A stretch of DNA of 64,000 nucleotides. Origin: Saccharum officinarum (Eukaryota; Streptophyta; Magnoliopsida; Poales; Poaceae). How positions within the stretch are numbered: the stretch's first letter is position 1; the number at the start of each line of letters is the position of its first letter. The stretch lies in assembly GCA_020631735.1 (NCBI GenBank), contig CM036223.1, positions 7,168,191-7,232,190 on the forward strand, read 5' to 3'. The notes beneath the pieces were generated by a model. It was not told the DNA's origin. It saw only the letters and a program-made list of their open reading frames with translations, and ran no database searches. Positions 33,651 to 44,554 of the stretch are shown here, in pieces. The position numbers and the translations under genes were made by a program.

Positions 33651-33976
33651 CCCTGCCCTACTACTTCTAGGGCCCGTTTAGTTGCCATGCCGGCCAAAAA
33701 TTTTTTGGCCCGCTTGGCCTGTCACGACCGCATGGCAAGTAAACGCCACCCGAAATTTTTGGGCCCGCTAAGCCACCCGAAATTTCACTGTGCACACCGG
33801 GTATATCCGCCGCCACTCCCTCGCAACCCTATCCATTCACCGCTCTTCTCCGATCCCCTTCGCATCAACCGCCTCTCGCCTTTGAATCCTTTGCCGCCGC
33901 TCGTCCTCCTCCATACGCAGCCGGCAAACCTCCGTTCCTCCCCTCTCGTTGCCAGATCCACGACATCCCGTTACAG

Positions 33977-35748
33977 ATGGACCGGAAGGATCCCTTCCTC
34001 GGCGACGCTTCCACCGGCGGATGCAACGAAGGCGCCGATAACGTCCCCGCGGGGGGCGCTACCTGCCTCCCCACTTCAACGGCAACGACGGCCCCCGCGT
34101 ACTTGGTGGCCCCCGCGTACTCGGTAGCCCCCGCGTACCTGTCGGCCCCCGCGTACTCGGCGCCCTCTAATGCGTGGAGCTTGGGCCCCGGGCTGGCCGG
34201 ATTCGCCGCCGCCTCCAAGGACATGGCGGAGGCAGGCAGCAGCAACCCCATGTACGCGTTCAGGGCCTTGGATCTGAACGCCGCGACGGGGTGGCCACAG
34301 ATGCCCTCCTATGCCGCCTTCATCAACTCCGGTCAACTAATGCACGACATGCCACCCCTTTCCTCATGCCCGGACCGTCTTCCTCGTCCGGTCCCATCCC
34401 CGGGTTCCTCGGTCCTGGAGTTGTTCATAGACCGCCTGGAGTACCCGCCACGGCCGTCAACTATGCCGTCCCTAGTGCGACGACCGGAGGTGAGGGCATA
34501 CCTACTGGTGGCAGTGGTCCCCCAACTCAAAGGCACCGTAATCAGGGAGGCCCGGGGTACTTTCAACCCATCGCCGGCGACAACACACCGGCGTTTGCAA
34601 TGGTATAAATCCTCCCCCCCACCCTTCCCCTTTCCAAATTATTCAGTAAACCCCATATCATCAACTATGTAATTTTTTACCCCGATACTTGTGTCCCTGT
34701 TAAACTTGGTAGGGTTCCAAACCTCGGAAAAATAGGGCCGATTGGGATGTGCACCAGACAGCTGTATACTGTCGCCTGTATTGCGAGCAATTAGATAAAG
34801 GCAACTGCACCAACAATCGTTTGACCAAAACAGGGTGGGCTAAAATGAGGGCGAAGTTTGTTGAAGCAACTGGTCTGCTACATACCACAGAGCAGTTGTC
34901 CGGTTTTTACGGACCCTGAAACAGGAATGGAACTTTAGCACCTTCCTTCGGTACAAAGCATCGGGCATAGGACGAGATGACACAGGCAGGCCCGTTGCCA
35001 CTAAGGACTGGTGGGACGGCCATTTGAAGGTACTAAGGAGCACACCCTATCACATTCGACCTTCCTAATTGTTGTGCTATCGACTTGACTCATCTGTGTT
35101 CTGTGTTGTGCAGGGCAAACTGAAAAGATGGCAACAATACCACCATGGTTACCCTGAGTACGTGGAACTAATGGATAGAATGTACGCTGCGGAGGTTGAT
35201 GGGTCGACGTCGTTCGTAACAGCTCGGAGTCCTCCAACTTCCCCAGTTCCGGTGGACTCAGCGGCCGACGAGGACGGCGAAGACAACAACGAAGAGACTG
35301 GTTGCCAGGGCATGCCTTTGAGCACCAACACACCTCAATACAACCCTTCCAAAAGAACCAACAATACTCTCTATCCAATCCCACCAAAAGAGTCAACAGT
35401 TCCAGTAGCACAGGCTGCATCCCTACCAAACGCACGCACAGTCCAGCAGTTAGCCAGACCGTCCAAACCATGACCCGCAATAATCAGCTGTACTCGAGGA
35501 AGCTTAGACAAAACGACAACCGGCACAAACTCGTACAACAGGTGATTCATATGAGGGACGATAAGGTCAAACAATCAACATCCATAGTAGAAGAGTTAGG
35601 CATCACTGCAGACAATGAGCCAGAATTGTACAGTGGGTTCCTCCGCCTGTTGGAGTCTGATACCCACCTAACTGCATTCATCCAAGCCCGGCCTCATAAC
35701 AGGCGCTTCCACCTGTATTATGCAGCATCATCAAGGGTCCAGACCTAG
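33977..35748 (+). pseudogene. Harbinger Myb/SANT-like accessory gene, three exons, frameshifted
   Basis: Exon 1 starts at ATG 33977 (MDRKDPFLGD), with imperfect APAYL/APAYS repeats. A frame change near 34345 is followed by a Gly/Pro-rich stretch. Candidate introns are 34603-34712 and 35030-35113, both GT-AG. Exon 2 encodes a trihelix-like DNA-binding domain (ADWDVHQTAVYCRLYCEQLDKGN, then TKTGWAKMRAKFVEATGL) and changes frame near 34900 before KQEWNFSTFLRYKASGIGRD. Exon 3 changes frame near 35310 and ends with a typical tail (IVEELGITADNEPELYSGFLRLL) at TAG 35746. In PIF/Pong/Harbinger elements this protein binds the ends and aids the transposase. At least three frame changes make it non-functional here unless some are sequence errors. 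Confidence 0.72.
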
Positions 35749-36130
35749 ACCCTACTAAATTATTTGTTTTGTTCTTGTTCACGTTGTGGAACTAAGTTTG
35801 TGTTTCAACGAAGTTGTATGCAGCTTAGTTTGTGTTCCAACTAATTGTGTAATCAGCTAAGTTTGTGTTCCAACTAAGTGTGTATTGAACTAAATCTATG
35901 TGGAAATAAATATGTTTGTGACCAATGGTTTTGCTGTTCTTGAAGTTCTCAGGTTGGGTTCAATCCTGTTTATGCTTTTGTCTATGTATTGTGCAGGAAG
36001 AAGTTCAGGATGAAGTTGAGGATGGTCGGGATGTTGGCCAAGACGAAGACATCAAATTGGTTTCTGCTATGTCAAGAATAGCAGAAACAAGTGTTGCTGA
36101 GGGAGACCTCATCACACTACTTGAGTCTAC

Positions 36131-37379
36131 ATGGAGGATGATGAAGATGATGAAGATGATGAAGAAGAGGAGGCTTTTTTCATGGGTATGTATGAATTTG
36201 CGGAGCATGCTGAAAAGTATTTGAGTAGAGCACCTTACAGGCAACCTAAAGTTAGTGGTTTAGAATGGGTAGAAACCAAGTTGCAGAATAGTAAGTCATG
36301 TTACAACATGTTTAGAATGAGCCCAGATTTGTTTCATCGACTGCATGCAACACTGGTCGAATCTTGTGGGCTCAAGTCCAATCCTAAATCCACCTCAAAG
36401 GAGGCATTAGGTATGTTTCTTTGGATGCTTGGGTCTTCTCAATCGGTTAGGCAAGCTGAGGACAAATTTGAGAGGTCCATGGCCACTGTTAGCCACAATT
36501 TCGACAGAGTATTGAAATGTGTGGTTAGGCTAGCTGCTAACATTATAAAACCAGAGGACCCAGAATTCAAGGAAATGCACACTAGACTGCGGAGTCGTAG
36601 GTTCTATCCACACTTCAAGGATTGCATAGGTGCCATAGATGGGACGCATGTACGTTGTACTGTGCCGCAACATGTGTACATGCAGCATTTGTGCCGAAAG
36701 GGGTGGACAACACAGAATGTTATGGTTGTATGTGACTTTGACATGAGGTTTGCGTTTGTGCTTAGTGGGTGGCCAGGATCTGTTCACGACATGAGGCCCT
36801 TTAATGATGCCTTGACAACACATAGCAATGTGTTTCCTCATCCTCCTCCAGGTGAGACACTAAACACCTAGTTCATTTTCCAACGGTTTGTAAAACCATT
36901 TGAACTAACTTGTGTACAATGTTGCAGGGAAGTACTACCTAGTGGACTTCGGTTATCGCAACCAGGTGGGATACCTGACACCTTACAAGGGCGCGACCAC
37001 AAGGTACCATGCTGCGGAGTTTCGAGGTGCCCCAACACCACAAGGTATGGAAGAGACCTTTAACTATGCACATTCTTCTCTTAGGAATATGGTAGAGAGA
37101 GCAATTGGTATGTTGAAACAGAAATGGAAGATGTTGAAGGTGATACCTAGCTACTCACCTCTGAAACAAAGGCAAATCATTCAGACTGCTTGTGCATTGC
37201 ATAATTTTGTTAGGGAAAGTGGGTTGAAGGATAAACACTTTACGCGGTGTGACCGTGACGAAAGTTACGTGCCACCTCAAGCATACGACGATCAGTCGGA
37301 TCCCGACGAAATCGACGATGAACCAAATGACATGAATTATTTTCGTGATATGCTTGCATACAATTATTTTTACCGTTGA
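36131..37379 (+). CDS. PIF/Harbinger transposase, two exons, apparently intact
   Basis: Exon 1 (36131-36851) and exon 2 (36928-37379) are joined across a 76-bp GT-AG intron (CCAG|GTGAG to TTGCAG|GG) and give 390 residues without a stop. The start follows an upstream stop and opens an acidic stretch (MEDDEDDEDDEEEE). A helix-turn-helix-like region (about 60-130) precedes the DDE_Tnp_4 domain. Likely catalytic residues are D170 (GAIDGTHV), D220 (GWPGSVHDMR) and E297 (NMVERAIGMLK). The protein should cut and join the element's ends in the nucleus. No lesion is visible, in contrast to the accessory gene upstream. An earlier coding exon near 36000 is possible. Confidence 0.88.
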
Positions 37380-37994
37380 AGAGAACTGTAGTTGAAGACC
37401 TGGGATAGTTGTATGATTTGTTGTGTTAATTTTTTATGGTTCAGAACTGTTTATGTCGGGCACTGTTGTAATTGTATCATTAGTGCAGTTGACAGTTTTG
37501 TAACTATGGGATGTTGTAATTGACATTTTTGTTTAAGTGACAGTTTTGTAATTTGGAACTGTTGTAATTGTATCATTTAAAATGGTTGCATGTGTCTTCA
37601 AACAAGAAGCTGGACCCAGTTTTTAAATGTGACCAGCTTTTGGGCCTTAGATGCATGGGAAGTAAACAACACCCAAAATATTTTGGGTCCAATGCCCACT
37701 GTCGCAGGCCTGCAGGCCAAAATATTTTGGCATGCATGCCGACTAAACAGGCCCTAGCCACCCGTGTGTGTGGTGGGCCCACCGGATCACATCACGTCCT
37801 GTCATGTGCTCATGTTGGAGCGGCCCAACCACTCGATTACAGTAGGAAGGCGACTCGTTGGGCCGGGGCCCGTCTTCGTAATCTTGCTGGTCCGTCCGAG
37901 TAAGATTGCCTTGGGCCAAGACCCAGTGCGCGACGCAGGCCCAACGGCCGGGCCATGGGAAATTGGCCACAACTCCATGCTCAAGCGTCCACTC

Positions 37995-38100
37995 ATCAAT
38001 AAAGAGTGTGGTTCCCTAAAAATATCAATAAAGAGTGTGGTTTTCCTAAAAAAAGAGTGTGGTTTCCTAAAAAAAAATCAATAAAGAGTGTGGTGATTTC
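37995..38100 (+). repeat. Degenerate tandem repeat, about 27-30 bp units
   Basis: Four imperfect units with core AATAAAGAGTGTGGTT separated by A-rich spacers. There is no coding potential. Confidence 0.75.
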
Positions 38101-38218
38101 TAAAGAAAGAAAAAAAAACTAAAAAAGTACAGCTTCAGAGGTTGAGGCTCAAACTAGGTGAGTACCTATACGTACGTTACAAGTAAGCCCAAAACAAGTC
38201 AGGCAACCTATTTCAAAT

Positions 38219-38916
38219 GGAAAAAGTCTAATGGACCCCCTTAATTATTGGGGTGGTCTAGTTTACCCCCTCAACTATGAAACGGTCTAATTTACCCCCT
38301 GAACTCTGCAAAACTGGCCAAATCACCTCCTCGAGCGGTTTTGGACGGTGATTTGCTACAGTAACAATGATTTTGTCCTTTTCTTTTTTATTTATTTCGT
38401 CTGAATCTTTGAAAAATCATAGTAAATCACAAAAAAAAATCATAAAATGGAAAATCCAATTTTGTTGGACTCCACATGAGTATATCTACACAGTAAATAT
38501 ATAATAGAGTATGCTTTAGTACAAAGTTTTTGTTGTATGAATTATTCAAATTAATTACAGAAAAAAATAGATCAAAATTTACAGCAAAAACTTTGTACTA
38601 AAGCATATTATATTATATGTTCACTGTGTAGATCTACTCATGTGGAGTCCAACAAAATTGAATTTTTTATTTTGTGATTTTTTTGTGATTTACTATGATT
38701 TTTCAAAGATTCAGACGAAATAAATAAAAAAGAAAAGGACAAAACTACTGTTACTGTAGCAAAACCGTTGTTACTATAGCAAAACCACTGTCTAAAACCG
38801 CTCGAGGGGGTGATTTGGCTAGTATTGCAAAGTTCAGGGGGTAAATTAGACCGTTTTATAGTTGAGGGGGTAAACTAGACCACCCCAATAGTTGGGGGAA
38901 CAATTAGACTTTTTCC
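38219..38916. mobile_element. Foldback Mutator-like MITE, 698 bp
   Basis: The left and right halves, each about 330-340 bp, are inverted copies. Both begin GGAAAAAGTCTAAT and include TTTACCCCCTCAACTAT and TTGGACTCCACATGAGTA. Flanks TATTTCAAAT (38209-38218) and TATTTTAAAT (38917-38926) are a 10-bp duplication with one mismatch, in the 9-11 bp range of Mutator-like elements. No protein is encoded, so it needs a transposase in trans. Confidence 0.85.
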
Positions 38917-38926
38917 TATTTTAAAT

Positions 38927-39570
38927 TCCATTTTTAGTAGAGGATTCATGCACGCATGATGTAAAATTTAGCTCTACACCCAAGGAACCTACGAGGAATC
39001 GAAAATGCTCGTTCGGAGTCGTCCGTCCTTTCCGACGCGGCGCGTGTACTCCCTTCCATAACGCTTGGCTAGTACTCCTACTAAGAGTACGCAAAAAAAA
39101 AATCACCATACCACCTTCTCCCTTTGTCTTCATCTGGACAAACCAAGCAGCAGCGGGAGCGCACCTCCTGCCAGCGCCTCCTTTATCCTTTCCACTTCCT
39201 CCTCCCCACTGCAGCGCCTTAAGGCTCCTCGCGCCAGCACCTCTTCGTCCCTGCCGCTTCCTCCGCCCCATCTTAGCGCCGTGCCCCGAGCTCGTTGCTG
39301 GATCCTGCCACTTTCTGTCCATCTTCTCCACCATGGGCTACAATCCTACTACTAGAACTATAGTACAGTGAGGGGTGGGCTGGGAGATGGCGCTCCTCGC
39401 GGGGCCTCTCTGAGCGGTGGCTGTCCTCGGCCTCCCTACTCGGCTGGGCCTCGCCGTTGCGACTCCGGTGTCTCTGTGTAGGGTGGCCACCATCTGTTCT
39501 CTGTCATCCTCGCCGATCTATACCGTAGTTCCCCACTAGGTAAGCTATGGCCGCACGGCGAACGTTGTGT
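38927..39570. other. Unassigned GC-rich DNA
   Basis: Nothing recognised. An open frame at 39065-39355 (Ser/Pro-rich) and a minus-strand frame at 38921-39334 look like composition effects. Confidence 0.3.
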
Positions 39571-40000
39571 TTCTGCGTTTCAGACGTTTTCGATTTTTGT
39601 TTCAAATGTTTTAACTGGATGTTGCAAAAGTAGATCTGGATGTTTGCATATGTTTTCAAGTGTTTCAGGTGTTTCAGACATTTATTTCAAGTGTTTCATA
39701 TGGATGTTACAAAAGTAAATCTGGATGTTGCATATGTTGGAATGACAAAATACGCATGTTGCAAGCGTATGTTTCAAGTGTTTCATACGTATGTTGCAAA
39801 CGTTTTTTCTGGATATTTCAAAATAGATCTTGCTGTTGCACATGTTGCAAATGACTATACATGCATGTTTCAATAGCATGTTTCAAGTGTTTAATCTGTC
39901 TTAGACGTATGTTACAAATATTTTATCTGGATGTTTTAAAAGTATATCGGGGCGTTGCACATGCTGCAATAGCGCCAGTAGCCGGCGAACAGCGACCTGC
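39571..40000. repeat. Interspersed ATGTTGCAA / GTGTTTCA repeat cluster
   Basis: About 430 bp built from many variants of TGGATGTTGCAAAAGTA, GTGTTTCA and GCATGTTGCAA without a fixed period. This vocabulary recurs near transposon ends in grasses, as far as I recall, but I cannot name the class or find boundaries here. Confidence 0.5.
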
Positions 40001-40455
40001 CTTAGTTGACTGTTGTTGCTGCTGGGGTGCTGTCGTGAGTCATCGTGTGTGGGAGCCTATGGCCGGCAGACGCCTCCGTGGCGTGCATCCGCAGATGGGG
40101 GCAGGTGACGAGACCTAGGTGGGGCCTAGGGATGGGCGTGGGGCGCGAGATGGGTTGCTGGGGCATGGTGCAATGTTCGAACGCGAGGGCGCTAACACTG
40201 GATGGGATGCGGACTCGGGTCGTGAGATGCGGTGCGAGATAATGTGCGGGAGCTACGTCCGGACGCGCCGTCTGTCCGGACGTTCGGGTGCTAGCCCTTC
40301 CGATCGGGTATATCATGCATCATCTTAACACGCCCACACACGCATGCTTATAGATCTACAAAACAGCAAAGCTTAATTCGACCAAATAAATAGCAATAGT
40401 CTCATCATGTATCCCTACGAGATCGGATCTCCAAGAGATCATGTGAAATTAGATT

Positions 40456-40887
40456 TCAAATTCCATGATTTAGCCATTCTCTAAAATAAAATATCCTTAA
40501 GGAATAGAGTAATAATGCAACAACATTTATAGATTTCCCATTATCTATTTTTGAAATGGCCACATCATCCTTAGATTGGATCGCTCCTATGGGATGAACT
40601 GTGAGCACACAGCTTGCAGTGTCGAGGCCGTAGAAGAATGGATGGGCCTTGACACTGCGACCACTGATGCGCTTCTTGTGGTCTTTCTCGATAAGGTGGG
40701 CGATGAGGTCGTGCAGCGTCATCTGCTCAGCGACAAGCTCCAACTGTTTTGGCGAGGATGTAGTAGTATGTAGAAGGTCTCCTCTAAAATGACATGTGTC
40801 GATACCGGCGATTCTACCCAAAATATTATTGGGCTCATCGTAATCAACTTCATTATATGATATAATTTTTTTCTTGAGATTGAACAA
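40456..40887 (-). pseudogene. Protein-kinase C-lobe fragment
   Basis: The minus strand encodes a 143-residue frame. Its middle, LHDLIAHLIEKDHKKRISGRSVKAHPFFYGLD (two joined pieces, about 40610-40720), fits the end of a Ser/Thr kinase domain: an Arg in subdomain XI, then HPFF. The nearest remembered relatives are IRE1-like kinases, which is uncertain. Subdomains I-IX, including the Lys, HRD and DFG motifs, are not nearby. It is a gene fragment, either decayed or carried here by a transposon. Confidence 0.5.
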
Positions 40888-41906
40888 GATTTTGCTAAGG
40901 AATTTACAAATCCTATCAGGATTGATGGACCCCGATAAAACCCACTAGATCCGCCCCTAGGCCATAGAGCATCCCGTAGATCTCTATGCTCAGGCCTCAC
41001 CGGTCTACTTTTTTGAAGTTACTCTAACCTCCGATTGCTAAACACACATTACTACATATATAAATGGTTTTTTAGAGGTGCCTTTGCTTTTTCTCTCTTT
41101 CTATACTAGAAGCAGTTGGCAATGGGACGTGCATGTGGCTTTAGAAATCACAGCTATTTCTAGACATGGCCGCCATATTAAGGGATCATCTCTAGAAAAT
41201 ACCATCTCAGAGACGATTTTCTTAAATGACCGCATCTAAAACATAGTTGTCATGTTACAAAATTAACAGTCTTTTCATATGAAGTTAAATAAAGACTAAC
41301 TTTATATCGTAACTATAGAGCTTGACGAGATCTAAACTTTTTATTGATAACTTTTAAATTTGAGAAATGCTTTTAAATTCAGCTCTTTTAATCTTCTAAA
41401 TAACCTCAAATGGAGACACACATATTTTTATATGTATCAAACATCTGCTATGAATTCTCATATTTCTCACTAGGGCGTATGTTGCATTCTGCTTGATCTG
41501 GATCGCTAATAATTAGTCTTCTCGATCCACGCGTGTGGTGCGGTGGTTTGTTTACTCATGACAGCTTGGTGTACGCCTTAATCTAATTTTGGAAGGTCAA
41601 CTAGGTGCACCGATTTTGCATGTCATCATGTGATCGGCCCAGAGGCAGAGTCCAGACAGTTGAAGATCGCAAGAACCTGGCGTAATCTTGTGGATATTAC
41701 TACGTTATACTTAAGGTGTTCCATGCTCCTCCCATGTGAGAAAGCACCTTTGGAACTTCTTGTGTGAATCACTGAATCTGCGATCTGCTTGTTTCTAGGG
41801 TCAGCAATGCATTATGCATGCAACCTTGTGCTTGCATCTATGCAATGCGCAATACCGTTGAAGATTAGCAGGATATATATTCCAAAGCAAGCAGGGCACC
41901 TAGCTA
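40888..41906. other. Unassigned DNA with a possible CACTA remnant
   Basis: At about 41160-41245 phrases such as CATCTCTAGAAAATACCATC and GAGACGATTTTC resemble subterminal repeats of grass CACTA elements, but no terminus is visible. The remainder to 41906 shows no gene. Confidence 0.3.
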
Positions 41907-42161
41907 CTGCTCCGTCCCATAAAAAGGGTCACTATGGAAGTCGTGATGGTCAAACTTTCTTAACTTTGATTAGATTTATAGAAAATACGTATAACATTTA
42001 TATCTCCTAAAAAGTATATTATGAAAGTATATTCAATGATCTACCTAATGGTACTAATTATATACCATAAATATTAATATTTTGTTAAATATGTTTGGTC
42101 AAAGTTAAAAGTTGTTGACTTTTTAGAAAACGAAAATGACTCTTTTTTGGGACAGAGAGAG
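41907..42161. mobile_element. Stowaway (Tc1/Mariner) MITE, 255 bp
   Basis: The ends CTGCTCCGTCCCA and, inverted, CTCTCTCTGTCCCA match the Stowaway consensus CTCCCTCCGTCCC. They are flanked by the target dinucleotide TA (41905-41906 and 42162-42163). The interior is AT-rich and non-coding. Confidence 0.85.
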
Positions 42162-42210
42162 TAGAGAGTAGAGAATTAAGAATGCGTTTTCATTCCACGC
42201 TTCAGGGAGA

Positions 42211-42382
42211 GACATATTGAGAATCCATATACAAAGAGTGACATATCATCAACAAATAGACTGCATCCTGGTATAGATGGCTAAACGGGCAGCCCATGAC
42301 ATATTGAGAATCCATATACAAAGAGTGACATATCATCAACAAACACACCGCATCCCAGTATAGCTGGCTAAATGGGCAGCCC
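42211..42382 (+). repeat. Tandem duplication, 87-bp unit
   Basis: Units 42211-42297 and 42298-42382 both start GACATATTGAGAATCCATAT and end GGCAGCCC, with a few substitutions. No gene is affected. Confidence 0.9.
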
Positions 42383-42427
42383 GACCCTAGCACAGTATGA
42401 CGTGACGCTATCAAACACTATGCCTTA

Positions 42428-43076
42428 GACTATCTCCAACTGGAGACCCAAACGCGATACCCATCCTCTCATTTGGGTGATGCACAGTAAGGGAGAGCGG
42501 CACCCAATAGCTACCTTCTCCAACAGCGTACCCATTCCTCCGCTCTCGTCGTCGCTACCCCGCCGGAGCTCGAAGCCGCCGAAGTCGCCGGAGCTCGAAG
42601 CCGCCAGAGCTCGAAGCCGCCAGAGCTCGAAGCCGCCGGAGCACAGCGCCTCCCCACCGCGCCGCCTCCCTCGTCCCTCTGCTCCTCCCCGTCGCCGCTG
42701 CAGGCCGAGATCTAGGCGCGGATCCAGCGGCTCCACCGGCGGCACCGGCGGCGCGGACGCGGCCTCCACAGCGGCGCGAGCGGACGCGGCCTCCACGGCG
42801 CGAGCGGACGGCGGCGCGGACGCGGCCTCCACTCCACTGGTGGCTCGCGGACGTGACCTCCACCTCGCTGTCGTCGTCTGCTCCACCCCGACGGGCCCAC
42901 CAAGACGGGCGCCAGCGCTTTGGGTCGCCTCTCTCGGCGATGCATATTTGCGTTCTGGATCGGCAGCCACGCAAAATGCGTCTTCTGTTTGGGTTCTCCG
43001 TTGGAGAGCGATTTCTCAACCCAAAAGCACTGTGCACGATGCAAAATGCCTATGCCTCTCCTTGTTGGAGACAACC
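42428..43076. mobile_element. TTA-flanked MITE with captured GC-rich sequence, 649 bp
   Basis: The ends GACTATCTCCAAC and, inverted, GGTTGTCTCCAAC are flanked by TTA on both sides (42425-42427 and 43077-43079), the target of PIF/Harbinger. The interior is very GC-rich with open frames on both strands. It contains tandem GAGCTCGAAGCCGCC units (about 42563-42645) and GGACGCGGCCTCCAC units (about 42737-42830). It may have captured part of a gene. Confidence 0.6.
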
Positions 43077-43079
43077 TTA

Positions 43080-43386
43080 ACATTGCCATTTCACCGTGCC
43101 CAAGTCTTGGCCCAGGCACACATCACTAGAGCCTCTTAGCCATGTCAACCCAGACCCGATGTGTGAGGCCATGCCCGAGTTGTCATTGCAGTTGCGTACT
43201 CGCACAGTTGTCACTGTGGTCGCTCCGCCGTTGTTGCCACCGCCACTGCAGGGGCAGAGCTTGGTTAAGGCCGAGTAGCCCCCCTACCCAATGCGGCTTC
43301 CCTTTGCTAAATAGTATTTTTTACTGTTTATGTGTGATTAGAACTCAATTCTAGAGACCAGCTAATGAGATCCTAATATATAGGTA
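43080..43386. other. Unassigned
   Basis: No gene or repeat recognised. The sequence separates the TTA-flanked MITE from the Gypsy LTR. Confidence 0.4.
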
Positions 43387-44462
43387 TGTTAAGCCTCGGG
43401 CCCAATGGTTTTCAAATGAAGAAGACCCCCCGACCGACCCCTTTAGGATCGCCCGGGGGCTCGGAGGCTATGCCCATCGGGCACGCTCGCGCGCGTCCTC
43501 CGGCAAAGAGACCTGGCCGAGCCTAACTCGACTGCAGCTTCCGCCTGCCCCTGAGCCCTGGGCTCCCGATCTATGACATCTCCGATCTCGGCCCTCGGCT
43601 CCTGTCCGGCTAACAACGCCAACCAAGGCCCGGGCAAAAAAAGAGAAACCCTAGGCTACCGATGCCCGAGGCTCCCTGGCGTCGCTCCCAAGGCGTGCCC
43701 CTACCAACTGCTCCTCCGACAGGATCACATCCGGGACGTGATACAAGAAGACAAAGCTTCCCGAGGCCTCTAGGGGCTCGGGGGCTTTTGGGCCCACGCG
43801 TCAGCCCCTGGAGCCGACCTCCTTCGCCACCAAGAAGACTCCAAAAGGTCTCACCCCAGGAGGCCAGTCCAAGCCGACACCGTCTGACACACAGAGTGTC
43901 AGAACAGAGCAGCCGAACGACGCCCAGGCTTCTTCGGCTGCAAGACACCTTGACGGTCCACGCCGTATCGCTGCAAGACCCTCCTGGACTCTGACGCACA
44001 TAGACCATAGACTAGAACCCTCAAACCACCTTGTACCCGACCTATCTCATTATATAAGGGATAAGGTCAGACCTAGAGGGGGAGGATCCTGATTCGATCA
44101 CCAGACACTCCATTCCATTCCATTCACCTCAACTCTGCACCGAGAGCAAGGCAACCCAGAGAGGGGCATCGATAGCCTCTCCTCCAACGCATCTCGCTGT
44201 CTCCTTCCTCTCCGATGAGGGGAGACTCCACCAGTAGTGAGGCAACCTTAGGATTAGCACCGAGCTAACCCCCTACTAAACTCTTCTTCCTTTACACTCT
44301 ATTGTAATCCCCTAGATTTTGGGTGCTCTTGAGTATAAGGATCATCAGCTGCTGGACGTAGGGACCAAATTAGCCTAAACTAGGATAAACTGTTGCGTCT
44401 TCTCTACGTGATTCTTGTGTTCCTGAGTCCACCCGAGCCACTAGAGACCTCATACTCTAACA
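43387..44462 (+). repeat. 5' LTR of the degenerate Gypsy element
   Basis: It starts TGTTAAGCCTCGGGC and ends CTCTAACA, about 1076 bp. A TATA box (TATATAAG, 44051-44058) is followed by a C-rich leader, as expected for an LTR promoter. No second LTR is present, so the ends are estimated. Confidence 0.6.
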
Positions 44463-44554
44463 CTGATTCGAACAACATGCTTGCCGTGGTTTTGACCCTG
44501 CAACAGCTGGCGCGCCAGGTAAGGGGCAGCGTCAAGTGCGATTTCAGCTCTACG

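Larger units (their letters stand above)
33670..37754 (+). mobile_element. PIF/Harbinger DNA transposon
   Basis: The left end GGGCCCGTTTAGT (33670) matches the inverted right end, GGGCCTGTTTAGT on the minus strand from 37754. Behind the tips both ends carry GGCCAAAA(A/T)(A/T)TTTTGGC palindromes. Inside are a Myb/SANT-like gene and a DDE transposase, the two-gene plan of PIF/Pong elements. Flanks are CTA on the left and TAG on the right; they share only TA, so the usual 3-bp TTA/TAA duplication is not clear. Confidence 0.85.

Noticed and set aside
40261..40290. GTCCGGACGCGCC near 40260 as another SIRE array
   Set aside because: Only two loosely similar sites, in unrelated surroundings and without the half-site spacing.
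43573..44008. Frames in the Gypsy 5' LTR
   Set aside because: They lie inside an LTR upstream of its TATA box and have no domain.
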